In this document: positions 12,001 through 20,299 of the stretch, piece by piece
Layout of the letters: each line of letters opens with the position of its first letter
Numbering within the stretch: the stretch's first letter is position 1
Source: CAZQEC01 sp964591565
GTDB taxonomy: Bacteria; Patescibacteriota; UBA1384; CAJBMM01
Direction of reading: 5' to 3'
DNA length: 22,198 nt
NCBI GenBank assembly: GCA_964591565.1
Contig: CAZQEC010000016.1
Location: 1-22,198, forward strand
Position numbers and translations under genes: made by a program
The notes under the pieces: generated by a model
Told to the model about the DNA's origin: nothing
The model's input: only the letters and a program-made list of their open reading frames with translations
Database searches by the model: none

Positions 12001-12995
12001 CTGAAATGATATCGATTGAACTATTAAATATGATCGTGGAACAAGTGAACTCGCGTCTCAAAAATGGCGAGGACGTCGGTGAATTACGTCAGGAAATTCT
12101 CGGTCGAAAAGGGGTACTAGCAAGCGCGCTTAAAGATTTACCTAAACTGCCAGATCATGAAAAACGCCAAATCGGTGCTGTCGTAAATCAAACCAAAATA
12201 CAATTATTAAAAATGCTGGAAACAGATGATTTAAAACATCAAATTAGCATTGATCTGACGTTACCGATGTACACTTCGCCTCACGGACACGAGCACCCGA
12301 TTCAAAACATGATCGCTAAACTGTATCAAATATTTTATGATCAGGGTTTTGTTGACTTTATTTCGGCTGAAATTGAAACAGAAAAATCAAACTTCGATTC
12401 ATTGCGAGTGCCAGCTGACCATCCCGCCCGAGATATGCAAGACACGTTTTGGACCACTAATAAAATGGTTATGCGCACTCATACCACGGCATTTCAGCAT
12501 AATGCACTTGAGCAACTCAAACCGCCATTTGCGGTCGTGCAAGGAGGAAAAATTTTTCGCGCCGAAGCTGAAGATGCCACTCACTTATCGGAGTTTCATC
12601 AGTTTGATTTTTTCGCGGTCGCCGAAAACCTGTCATTCAAAGATTTAAAGGGTTTGCTATTGCATACAATCAAACAAATTTTTAGTCGAGACGTTATTAT
12701 ACGATTCAGACCATCATTTTTCCCATTCGTTGAACCCGGAGCTGAACTCGATATTCAATGTTTTCAATGCCACGGCGCCGGCTGTAAGGCATGTGGAATG
12801 AAGGGCTGGATTGAAATTCTTGGTTGTGGTATGACTCATCCCGAAATTCTATCGGCTCACGATTTAGATATAAAACAATTCTCCGGTATCGCATGTGGCA
12901 TTGGCATCGAGCGGCTAGCGATGGCAAAATTTGCAGTCAATGACATTAGAGAGTTCACCAAAAATGATCCCAGATTTTTAGAACAAATAGTGTAA
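11997..12995 (+). CDS. pheS: Phenylalanine-tRNA ligase alpha subunit
   Basis: This is the catalytic subunit of the alpha2-beta2 class II enzyme that charges tRNA-Phe. The 332-residue protein has the N-terminal tRNA-binding helices (1-80), then MYTSPHGHEHPI, the motif-1 region, motif 2 at about 177-207 (FAVVQGGKIFRAE, DATHLSEFHQFD) and motif 3 at 298-311 (GIACGIGIERLAMA). A four-cysteine cluster, C255-x2-C258-x4-C263-x2-C266, sits before GWIEILGCGM; this insertion is common in bacterial PheS. The start is uncertain: GTG 11997 overlaps the previous stop, while ATG 12006, three codons later, has no better ribosome site. pheT follows after 14 nt. Confidence 0.97.
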   Translation: MTEMISIELLNMIVEQVNSRLKNGEDVGELRQEILGRKGVLASALKDLPKLPDHEKRQIGAVVNQTKIQLLKMLETDDLKHQISIDLTLPMYTSPHGHEHPIQNMIAKLYQIFYDQGFVDFISAEIETEKSNFDSLRVPADHPARDMQDTFWTTNKMVMRTHTTAFQHNALEQLKPPFAVVQGGKIFRAEAEDATHLSEFHQFDFFAVAENLSFKDLKGLLLHTIKQIFSRDVIIRFRPSFFPFVEPGAELDIQCFQCHGAGCKACGMKGWIEILGCGMTHPEILSAHDLDIKQFSGIACGIGIERLAMAKFAVNDIREFTKNDPRFLEQIV

Positions 12996-13009
12996 TAAGG
13001 CACTGTAAT

Positions 13010-15328
13010 ATGAAATTTGTCCACGATTTACTGAAAGTAAAATCCTCGTCTCCACAAAGTACTGCCCAATTATTATCTATGCATACAGTTGAGGTTGATC
13101 GTGTGATTGGTGGAGTGGTGGCTGAAGGAGTAATTACTGGCAAAATAATTGACATTCAAAAACATCCAAACGCCGACCGTCTGCGTATAGTAACTGTGGA
13201 TATTGCAACTGCTATGCTAGATATTGTAACTGGTGCCCCGAACGTCGAAGTTGGACAAATTGTCGCTGTCGCGCCAGTTGGTGCTAAAGTTTTATCAATA
13301 GATCACCACCTTTCAACGCTTGATTTATCCCAAGCACAACTGACTATTATCAAACCAACTGTATTACGCGGTATAGAATCACCCGGTATGCTTTGCGGAG
13401 CAGATGAAATTGGTTTATCGCACGTGATCGATTCTGCCTTATTCATTTTTCCCAACGACACAAAAATTGGAGTGCCAATTGAATCTGTGATAAATTCGGT
13501 CGGTCTGATCGAAACCGACGATAAAGGCACGGCGCATCGCCCCGATTTACTTTCATACCGTGGTATTGAATGTGAGCTATCGGCCATCCTTGACAAATCT
13601 TATACTGAAGAGAAACTAGAATTACCGAAAATCATAGACGACAATTCGTTCTCAATTGATATTAATGACAAATCTGCCTGCACGCTTCTGCTTGCAGCTA
13701 AAATTACCCGAATGAAACGGTCTCAGTCGCCGAAATGGTTAGTTAATTTTATGCATAAGCACGACCTAAAATCTATTAATTTATTTAGCGATGCCACAAA
13801 CTATATAATGCTACGCGAAGGCCACCCGACTCATGCTTTTGACGGCAAATCGGTCGGGTCTAAACTATTGGTTCGTCTGGCCCATAATGATGATAAAATA
13901 GCCGCCTTAGACCACAAACAATATATTATCGATCCAGACGATATAGTTTTAGCCAATTCAGATGGTGCTTTAGATGTTGCAGGAATTATCGGCGCTGAAG
14001 ATTCCGCCGCAAAAACCAACTCTGATTCAATAATATTAACCTGCGCCGTATTCAACCCGACTAAAATTCGCCAGACTTCCAGGCGACTCGGTGTTCGTAC
14101 TGAGGCTTCCTCTCGTTTCGAAAGAGGATTGAGTACTGCTTCGGCGATAAACGCTTTTACAAAATGTCTAAATCTAATCATTTCGGAATCGGGTGGCACC
14201 GTGAGATCCGTCAATGCTGTCGGCGACAGTACCATTCCGAAACATCGCTTCAAATTTGATGCAAAACAAATCAACGCAATTTTAGGCTTGAATTTAAGCG
14301 AAAATGATCAGATTAAGATACTTAAGCGACTTCAATATCGCACAGAGAATGAATATGTTATTCCTCCATGGTGGCGAAGTGACGTTAATTTTATGGCCGA
14401 CGTTGCCGAAGACGTTGGGCGAATTTACGGATACGATCGGATACCGAGTGGCAACACCAGATTTGCTAATAGTGCAAGTGGAACTACATTAATTGCCACA
14501 ATGCACGATTTACGTCATGCTGCCGCACAACACCTATATGAAATTGTCACCCCGACTATGACTGCGTATGGCACAGACGAGGCAATTGAGGTTGCAAACC
14601 CGATCGGTAATTTACGCTTTGTACGACAATCGCTTGTGACCTCGGTGTTAAAAACGGCTGAGCATTATACAAGATTGGGATATAATCAATATGGTTGTTT
14701 CGAGATTGGCCGCACCTATCGCTTACAAAACAACGCCGTGATTGAAAAATTTCGTTTTAGTGCCTGCATCGCCACCGATTTGGATAACGCTAAATCGATT
14801 GTTGGTCAAATATTACATCGTTTACACATTAATACAACCAAGATTCATTTCGAGCCATGTCCGCAAACTGAAAACCGGCCAGTTAAATACCACGCCGTCG
14901 CGCATATTAACTATGATGGAAATTTAATCGGACATTTAATGGTGCAAAACATCCGCGGCACTCAATTTTGCGTTTTCAAGCTGTATGTTAATAAGCTTGA
15001 TGTCGTGCGAGATCATCATCCGAAATATCACCCATATAGTAAATTTCCGAGCGTCAAACGCGATGTATCAGTACTAGTTAGCCAAGACGTTAACGCCTAC
15101 GATCTCCAGCAATCGCTCGAAAAGTTAAGCCAGTTGCGTAATTTACTTGACTCGGCACCAATAATAACTCAGTTTAGTGGTTTAGCCCAACATAAAAATC
15201 ACAAGGCCTTAACAATAAAACTAAGCTTTCGATCTAACGAGCGCACTTTAACCGACGCTGAAGTAAATCGTCTTTTACAAACAGTTGAATCAATGCTCAA
15301 AACAAATTATAATGCTACCATTAGATAA
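13010..15328 (+). CDS. pheT: Phenylalanine-tRNA ligase beta subunit
   Basis: This is the editing and tRNA-binding subunit of PheRS. The 772-residue protein has a short N-terminal piece (1-35), then an EMAP/OB tRNA-binding domain at about 38-155 (IIDIQKHPNADRLRIVTVD, GAPNV, SPGMLCGADE). B3/B4 editing regions follow (LREGHPTHAFDG, then IIGAED and RRLGVRTEASSRFERG). Next come the B5 domain and the catalytic-like core (VAEDVGRIYGYDRIP), and a C-terminal ferredoxin-like anticodon-binding domain from about 675 (HPYSKFPSVKRDVSVLV, FRSNERTLTDAEV). Length is close to the usual ~800. AAGG lies 10 nt before the ATG. It is cotranscribed with pheS and followed by aspS after 9 nt. Confidence 0.97.
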   Translation: MKFVHDLLKVKSSSPQSTAQLLSMHTVEVDRVIGGVVAEGVITGKIIDIQKHPNADRLRIVTVDIATAMLDIVTGAPNVEVGQIVAVAPVGAKVLSIDHHLSTLDLSQAQLTIIKPTVLRGIESPGMLCGADEIGLSHVIDSALFIFPNDTKIGVPIESVINSVGLIETDDKGTAHRPDLLSYRGIECELSAILDKSYTEEKLELPKIIDDNSFSIDINDKSACTLLLAAKITRMKRSQSPKWLVNFMHKHDLKSINLFSDATNYIMLREGHPTHAFDGKSVGSKLLVRLAHNDDKIAALDHKQYIIDPDDIVLANSDGALDVAGIIGAEDSAAKTNSDSIILTCAVFNPTKIRQTSRRLGVRTEASSRFERGLSTASAINAFTKCLNLIISESGGTVRSVNAVGDSTIPKHRFKFDAKQINAILGLNLSENDQIKILKRLQYRTENEYVIPPWWRSDVNFMADVAEDVGRIYGYDRIPSGNTRFANSASGTTLIATMHDLRHAAAQHLYEIVTPTMTAYGTDEAIEVANPIGNLRFVRQSLVTSVLKTAEHYTRLGYNQYGCFEIGRTYRLQNNAVIEKFRFSACIATDLDNAKSIVGQILHRLHINTTKIHFEPCPQTENRPVKYHAVAHINYDGNLIGHLMVQNIRGTQFCVFKLYVNKLDVVRDHHPKYHPYSKFPSVKRDVSVLVSQDVNAYDLQQSLEKLSQLRNLLDSAPIITQFSGLAQHKNHKALTIKLSFRSNERTLTDAEVNRLLQTVESMLKTNYNATIR

Positions 15329-15337
15329 TGAGGTAAA

Positions 15338-16771
15338 ATGAGTCAAAGAATTTTTAACGCTGACACACTCCAACATATTGATAAAACCGTTACAGTTGCG
15401 GGCTGGGTTCACGCCATACGCCACCATTCTAAAGTAATTTTTATTGATCTGCGCGATCGATCTGGGCTTTTGCAGGTGGTGTTATTTAAGCCAGATTTAA
15501 TCGACATAATTAAATCCGCGGGGGTTGCCCGCGAATTCGTAGTGCAAATTACTGGCACAATTGCCAAACGCCCCGATAAATTAATTAATGCAGATCTTGT
15601 AACAGGCATGGTTGAGTTACAATGTGAAAAGATTGAAATTTTGAATGCTTCTCATACTCCACCATTTGAAATTGAAGACGACATTACAACCGACGAAGAA
15701 ATTCGCATGCAGTATAGATATTTAGATTTACGACGATCGACGATGCTAGATCGATTCCGTCTTCGTCATAGAATGAACCATTTTATTCGAAGTTGGTTAA
15801 CCGAAAATCAGTTTATAGAAGTCGAAACACCCATGCTGACCAAAGATACACCAGAGGGCGCACGCGAATATCTGGTTCCCTCGCGATTACACGCTGGGTC
15901 AGGATATGCTCTGCCACAATCACCACAACAATTTAAACAACTGTTAATGGTGGCTGGTTTTGAACGCTACTTTCAAATTGCCCGTTGTATGCGCGACGAA
16001 GATCCAAGAGGGGATCGTCAACAAGAGTTTACCCAATTGGACGTAGAGATGAGTTTTGTTGGTCAGGAAGATATTATTAAACTGATTGAAGAACTTTATA
16101 CCAATCTAACTAAGTCCGTGATTGATAATTGTAAATTCACTTTTGACTCATTTGAGCGTATAACTTTTGATGAAGTGATGTCTAAATATAATACTGACAA
16201 ACCGGATTTACGTCACGACAAAAATGATCCGATCGAATTTGCTTTTGCGTTTGTGACCGACATTCCGCTTTTTGAATCCACTAAAGAGGGCGGCATTACA
16301 ACATCGCATCACCCATTTACTAGTTGGGAAGATACCGATCAAAATAATCAGATTATGGAACGGGTGCGGCTTGGCGATAATGTTAGCCAAACAGAACTAC
16401 TTTCAATCAAAGCTAACGCCTATGATCTGGTACTTAATGGCTACGAAATCGCTGGCGGATCTATTCGTATTAGTAATTCTGTTAAACAGCAAGCCATGTT
16501 TAAAGCACTAGGGTTGAGCGACACCCAAATCCAAGACAGATTCGGGCACATCTTGCGAGCGTTCGAATTTGGTGTTCCTCCGCATGGTGGCTTCGCCTCT
16601 GGTTTAGATCGAGTAGTTATGATTTTAGCAAACCAACCCAATATTCGCGAAGTGATTGCGTTTCCTAAAACTGGCGATGGGCGCGATTTAATGATGGGTG
16701 CACCCAGCCCGCTTTCGGACGATAAACTAGCCGATCTTCACCTTATGCGATCGACGAAACTGAAGCAGTAA
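15338..16771 (+). CDS. aspS: Aspartate-tRNA ligase, bacterial type lacking the GAD domain
   Basis: This class II synthetase charges tRNA with aspartate. The 477-residue protein has the N-terminal OB anticodon-binding domain (1-105) and bacterial-type motif 1. QYRYLDLRR and TPEGAREYLVPSR come next, then motif 2 around 207-240 (GFERYFQIARCMRDEDPRGDRQQEFTQ) and motif 3 (ASGLDRVVMIL, 420-430). Bacterial AspRS is normally ~590 residues because a GAD domain is inserted after the DKPDLR motif. Here DKPDLR (287-292) is followed within about 12 residues by the continuing catalytic domain (FAFVTDIPLFE), so GAD is absent. H30 occupies the position where some non-discriminating AspRSs carry His and E. 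coli carries Leu. GAGGT lies 4 nt before the ATG. Confidence 0.96.
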   Translation: MSQRIFNADTLQHIDKTVTVAGWVHAIRHHSKVIFIDLRDRSGLLQVVLFKPDLIDIIKSAGVAREFVVQITGTIAKRPDKLINADLVTGMVELQCEKIEILNASHTPPFEIEDDITTDEEIRMQYRYLDLRRSTMLDRFRLRHRMNHFIRSWLTENQFIEVETPMLTKDTPEGAREYLVPSRLHAGSGYALPQSPQQFKQLLMVAGFERYFQIARCMRDEDPRGDRQQEFTQLDVEMSFVGQEDIIKLIEELYTNLTKSVIDNCKFTFDSFERITFDEVMSKYNTDKPDLRHDKNDPIEFAFAFVTDIPLFESTKEGGITTSHHPFTSWEDTDQNNQIMERVRLGDNVSQTELLSIKANAYDLVLNGYEIAGGSIRISNSVKQQAMFKALGLSDTQIQDRFGHILRAFEFGVPPHGGFASGLDRVVMILANQPNIREVIAFPKTGDGRDLMMGAPSPLSDDKLADLHLMRSTKLKQ

Positions 16772-16773
16772 AT

Positions 16774-17520
16774 ATGCGTCTGCATAAATTTTTGGCATCA
16801 AGCGGAGTTTGGTCAAGACGTGACGCTGAGCGCCATATATTATTAGGACACGTGAAACTAAACGGTGACGTTGTTAGTAATTTAGGTGTAATTATTGATC
16901 CACTTCATGATCTAGTAGAATGGCAAAATGAGCTTGGTTGGCATACAGTGAAAAAGACAACAAAATTTGTTGTTTACGCCATTAATAAACCGATTGGTTA
17001 TACAACAACAGTGCGTGACCCACACGCCACCAAAACAATTATGGAGCTTGTACCTAATGAGCCACGGGTTGTACCAATTGGTCGCTTAGATAAAGATTCA
17101 ACTGGATTATTACTTCTGACAAACAATGGCGATTTAGTACAAAAATTAACACATCCTTCGCACCATGTTGCCAAAACATACCACATTGTTTGTCAAATAC
17201 CACCAAATTATGATCGAACAAAATTATCATCAAATTTAGACAAGGTGCGTCACGGTGTAATGTTGGATGGAAAATTAACCGCACCGGCTATTATAAACGG
17301 CGTCAATCTGAATAATAATCAAAATACAGTTTCCTTAAATATCATCATCTCGGAGGGTATGCGACGACAAATCAGACGCGTTATGCAAAAAATTGGCTTA
17401 AATGTGATACAATTAAGTCGTACTTCAATTGGTAAACTCACCCTGCAACAGTTAAATCTGTCGCCGGGCCAGTATTGTGAATTAACCGATAAAGAGATTG
17501 GGTTAGCAATTTATGTTTAA
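16774..17520 (+). CDS. rluB: rRNA pseudouridine synthase, RsuA/RluB family
   Basis: It isomerises a uridine to pseudouridine in rRNA; RluB acts on 23S and RsuA on 16S, and sequence alone does not settle which. The 248-residue protein has an N-terminal S4 RNA-binding domain (1-55, RLHKFLASSGVWSRRDAERHI) and then the catalytic domain. This has NKPIGYTTTVRDPH (71-84), the catalytic aspartate D106 in PIGRLDKDSTGLLLLTN (101-117), and the closing EGMRRQIRRVMQKIGLNV. There is no ribosome site before the ATG, three bases after aspS, so translation is probably coupled. It overlaps the next gene by 8 nt. The symbol follows the commonest annotation and is tentative. Confidence 0.9.
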   Translation: MRLHKFLASSGVWSRRDAERHILLGHVKLNGDVVSNLGVIIDPLHDLVEWQNELGWHTVKKTTKFVVYAINKPIGYTTTVRDPHATKTIMELVPNEPRVVPIGRLDKDSTGLLLLTNNGDLVQKLTHPSHHVAKTYHIVCQIPPNYDRTKLSSNLDKVRHGVMLDGKLTAPAIINGVNLNNNQNTVSLNIIISEGMRRQIRRVMQKIGLNVIQLSRTSIGKLTLQQLNLSPGQYCELTDKEIGLAIYV

Positions 17521-18472
17521 GATTTTTTTACTGTCGTGGGCAGTTTTGGCCAATAGTCTTGGGGCTCACGCGGTCGCCGATACAATTCAAAAACCATATT
17601 CCGCACCAAACCTTTCCGTGCAGGCTTCTGGAATTGATAATTTAATTGATTCACTTCCACAAATAAAACCTCAACCATATTTACAAAATCGGAGTAATTT
17701 AGTCATAAATGCCGACGCTTGGCTAGTGCGCGATTCAAACAGTGGCGCGGTATTAGCCGAAAAAAATGGATTTCTAAAACGCCCCGCCGCCTCAACTATC
17801 AAGCCACTGACGGCGCTACTTTCTATGGAAAAAGTGCCTAATGACAAACTTGTCACTATATCCAAAAATTCTGCCAGCCAACCGGGCTCAAGTGCGGGTT
17901 TAAGGTTTGGTGAAACCGTGACGGTACAAACCTTATTGTATGGTTTAATGCTTAATTCAGGTAATGACGCCGCAGTGGCTTTGGCCGATATACCCGAGAG
18001 TTACGGCGGCTACGATAATTTTATCAAGGCAATGAATGATCGTGCCGCCATAATTGGATTAAGCGACACTCATTTTACTGACCCACACGGTTTTGATGAA
18101 GCTGGCACCGTATCCACTCCATTTGATATTGCAAAAATGCTTGATTACACTATTAAAGAAGAATCTCGGCTGTCTCAAATTATGCTCATTAAAGATTATG
18201 AATATCGCGACACTACCGGACTCGGACCTCGATTACTACGCAACTCAAATCGTTTCGTCCAATTTGACTACCCGGGTATTCTTGGGGGCAAGACCGGTAC
18301 AGGATCACATCGCAGCTTAGGTGGCGCCGGACATTCGATTGTGGCTTGCGCTGAACAAAGCTCGCGCCGTCTATGCGCTTTTGTCGGTGGTACATTTTCA
18401 TATTCACCGAGCGCTAGTTATGAAGAAGCCAAGAAATTATTGGACTTCACGTACGCTAATACGAAATGGTAG
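17513..18472 (+). CDS. dacA: D-alanyl-D-alanine carboxypeptidase (peptidase S11, low-molecular-mass PBP)
   Basis: This penicillin-binding protein removes the terminal D-alanine from peptidoglycan pentapeptides outside the membrane, limiting cross-linking. The 319-residue protein has a signal peptide (about 1-22, ending HAVA), a linker, and the three active-site motifs: S94-T-I-K97 (nucleophile Ser94), S149-G-N151 and K260-T-G262. It stops soon after the catalytic domain, without the second beta domain and C-terminal amphipathic anchor of PBP5, so it may be soluble or held by its N-terminal segment. Two cysteines, C279 and C288, lie close together near the end. It overlaps the pseudouridine synthase gene by 8 nt and is the last gene of the rightward run. 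Confidence 0.93.
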   Translation: MFKIFLLSWAVLANSLGAHAVADTIQKPYSAPNLSVQASGIDNLIDSLPQIKPQPYLQNRSNLVINADAWLVRDSNSGAVLAEKNGFLKRPAASTIKPLTALLSMEKVPNDKLVTISKNSASQPGSSAGLRFGETVTVQTLLYGLMLNSGNDAAVALADIPESYGGYDNFIKAMNDRAAIIGLSDTHFTDPHGFDEAGTVSTPFDIAKMLDYTIKEESRLSQIMLIKDYEYRDTTGLGPRLLRNSNRFVQFDYPGILGGKTGTGSHRSLGGAGHSIVACAEQSSRRLCAFVGGTFSYSPSASYEEAKKLLDFTYANTKW

Positions 18473-18480
18473 AAAAATGT

Positions 18481-18606
18481 GTATTTGGTATCAGGTATAA
18501 TGTATTAGGTATAATAGAGGAGAAAGGTTTTATTCATTCCCTAATTGTTTCGGATTTCGTAATTCTAATTTCATTCATCATTCATAATTTAAAATTCATC
18601 ATTTGA
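18481..18606. repeat. Degenerate heptanucleotide array between dacA and rnc
   Basis: Eighteen 7-bp units run in one register and fill nearly the entire spacer between the converging dacA and rnc genes. The first five are GTATNNN units (18481-18515), the same family that opens the array at 6569. Later units shift to CGNATTT-like, CTAATTT, and then CATTCAT and AATTCAT forms (18551-18606). It ends three bases before the rnc stop codon. No convincing terminator hairpin is visible for either gene. Confidence 0.8.
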
Positions 18607-18609
18607 TGT

Positions 18610-19305
18610 CTATTTGTCTAGCTGTTTAAGCGCCATTTCCGCCGCCGCCACTTGAGCAGTTTGTTTGGAGGTGCCAGATCCTTTGCCAATTTCTTTACCA
18701 TCTAACATGGCCGCTACGGTAAACTGCTTGTCATGATCTGGACCACTTTCAGATAACACCACATATGATGGTGTCACGCTATAACGCTCTTGTGTTATTT
18801 CTTGCAAATGACTTTTTGGATCAACGTGTTTGCCCGCTTTCAATATATTGTCTAAATGAATTAAAATATGATCTTGAACAAATTTAATCGCCACATCAAT
18901 ACCCTGATCCAAATAAACTGCCCCGATCATTGCCTCAAATGCATTAGCCAGTATCAACTGCTTTGCCTTACCACCGCTCTTTGATTCACCGCGGCTTAAA
19001 TACATATAATCACCGAATTTTAACGTTTCGGCTCGCTCGGCTAAATGCTGTCCACGCACTAGAGCCGAACGCCAATTTGTTAGTTCACCTTCGCTATTTG
19101 GAAAATGTCGATATAAATATTCTGTGACCGCCAATTCCAAAACCGCATCACCTAAAAACTCCAAGCGTTCATTGTTTTCTAATCCGCTTGATTTAAGCTC
19201 ATTTAAGGCGGAGCGGTGAATAAAAACTCTCTGTAATAAGCTTCGATCCCGAAACACCACCCCAATTTCTTTTTCTAAGTGACTAAAATCTTTTTCAGCT
19301 AACAT
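18610..19305 (-). CDS. rnc: Ribonuclease III
   Basis: RNase III cuts double-stranded RNA, releasing rRNA precursors and processing structured mRNAs. The 231-residue protein has the catalytic domain (1-150) with signature NERLEFLGDAVLELAV (45-60), carrying E49 and D53. A second acidic pair follows in ILANAFEAMIGAVYLD, where the metal-ligand E124 is present but the position of E. coli D114 is N121. The double-stranded RNA-binding domain covers about 162-230 (DPKSHLQEITQERY, GKGSGTSKQTAQVAAAEMAL). AGGAA lies 7 nt before the ATG. It ends a leftward unit with nusB, 55 nt downstream of it. Confidence 0.96.
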   Translation of the reverse strand: MLAEKDFSHLEKEIGVVFRDRSLLQRVFIHRSALNELKSSGLENNERLEFLGDAVLELAVTEYLYRHFPNSEGELTNWRSALVRGQHLAERAETLKFGDYMYLSRGESKSGGKAKQLILANAFEAMIGAVYLDQGIDVAIKFVQDHILIHLDNILKAGKHVDPKSHLQEITQERYSVTPSYVVLSESGPDHDKQFTVAAMLDGKEIGKGSGTSKQTAQVAAAEMALKQLDK

Positions 19306-19360
19306 CTAAAGTTCCTATTGTTTTATTGTTGCGAATGAAATGAGTAACTAAAACGTCAGT

Positions 19361-19957
19361 TTATTTCGCGTCACTGTTGGAATATGTTTGTTTTATGTGT
19401 TCAATATCATCTTCGACTTCGTGCGCCCCAGCGGGATCTGGAATCAATGTGGCTGGTATTTCGTCCATTACGTGGGCATTTAATGGCGATTTTTCGATTG
19501 GCGCGGTGTCTGCTTCGTGGAGCGACAATATTTCATCTACATCTGCTTCTTGAGGTAAATCACTATTGCGATACAATGTACCCAAAACCCCATTAATAAA
19601 CTTACTGGAATTTTCTGATCCAAATGACTTGGCCAGTTCAACGGCCTCATTAATAACCACCTTTGGTGGAACGTCGTGCGAAAACAACAGTTCATAAGTG
19701 GCAAGTCGTAAAACGGTTTTATCTATAACCGCAATTTGATCAACTGGCCACTCTGGAGCGGCACTTTGAATCAGCGGATCAATGGCTGTCATTTTCGATT
19801 TAACCCCAACAATAGTTTGAAAAATATAGTCCTGATCGGTTTCAGCGTCAAATTGAGATATATTTCTCTTGGCAATTACGGCAATGTCTTCGTCAACTCG
19901 AAAATCGCTTTCATACAAAGATTGCATCACAATTATACGCGAAAGGTGACGATTCAT
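19361..19957 (-). CDS. nusB: Transcription antitermination factor NusB with acidic C-terminal extension
   Basis: NusB joins NusE (S10) on boxA RNA to build the antitermination complex on rRNA operons and helps 30S assembly. Residues 1-139 match the all-helical family: NRHLSRIIVMQSLYESDF, IDKTVLRLATYELLF, PPKVVINEAVELAKSFGSENSSKFINGVLGTL. The protein is 198 residues, whereas NusB is usually ~140. The remaining ~55 residues (LPQEADVDEILSLHEADT to the end) are acidic, proline-containing and probably disordered. The ATG has no clear Shine-Dalgarno. A short upstream reading frame overlaps its start by ATGA and could supply coupling. It lies between rpmF and rnc. Confidence 0.94.
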   Translation of the reverse strand: MNRHLSRIIVMQSLYESDFRVDEDIAVIAKRNISQFDAETDQDYIFQTIVGVKSKMTAIDPLIQSAAPEWPVDQIAVIDKTVLRLATYELLFSHDVPPKVVINEAVELAKSFGSENSSKFINGVLGTLYRNSDLPQEADVDEILSLHEADTAPIEKSPLNAHVMDEIPATLIPDPAGAHEVEDDIEHIKQTYSNSDAK

Positions 19958-20052
19958 TTAAAACTGCTTATTATTGATTTATCACGACGCCAAAGTACAG
20001 AAATTTTTATCTGTTGTCGATTATTAAATAATGATCCAGTACTAAAATACAT
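19954..20052 (-). CDS. Possible 32-residue ORF coupled to nusB
   Basis: An ATG at 20052 follows AAGGGG by only three bases and opens 32 codons (MYFSTGSLFNNRQQIKIS and a basic end). The TGA stop shares ATGA with the nusB start. It lies wholly inside the rpmF-nusB gap. No homology is recognised and the spacing from the ribosome site is tight. It may be a chance frame or a short leader ORF that couples nusB translation. Confidence 0.2.
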   Translation of the reverse strand: MYFSTGSLFNNRQQIKISVLWRRDKSIISSFK

Positions 20053-20075
20053 ACACCCCTTAATTATTGCAATCT

Positions 20076-20282
20076 CTAAACTGTTTTTTCGGGAGCGAGC
20101 AAGGTGGCTGGCTTTTCAATCACCGCCCTGCCTCTATATGTGCCACAGTTGCCACAAACGGTGTGTGGCAGACGCGGTGCATGACATTTATCGCAAAAAA
20201 CAATTTGCGGTAAAGTCGCTTTTAATTGACTACGTCTGGTGCCACTTCTCATGTGGCTCATGCGCTTTTTTGGCACTGCCAT
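20076..20282 (-). CDS. rpmF: 50S ribosomal protein L32
   Basis: L32 is a small large-subunit protein near the peptidyl-transferase region. The 68-residue protein starts MAVPKKRMSHMRSGTRRSQ, the universal L32 N-terminus, and has the zinc ribbon C30-x2-C33 and C43-x2-C46 (FCDKCHAPRLPHTVCGNCG), so it is the zinc-containing form. The tail after residue 50 is slightly longer than usual. AAAGG precedes the ATG on the minus strand. The YceD-rpmF pair is conserved across many bacteria, and here the spacing to the upstream YceD gene is 17 nt. Confidence 0.97.
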   Translation of the reverse strand: MAVPKKRMSHMRSGTRRSQLKATLPQIVFCDKCHAPRLPHTVCGNCGTYRGRAVIEKPATLLAPEKTV

Positions 20283-20299
20283 ATTAAACTTACCTTTCT

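Noticed and set aside
19736..20287. 183-codon plus-strand frame
   Set aside because: It lies antisense to nusB and rpmF, both certain genes, and has no ribosome site.
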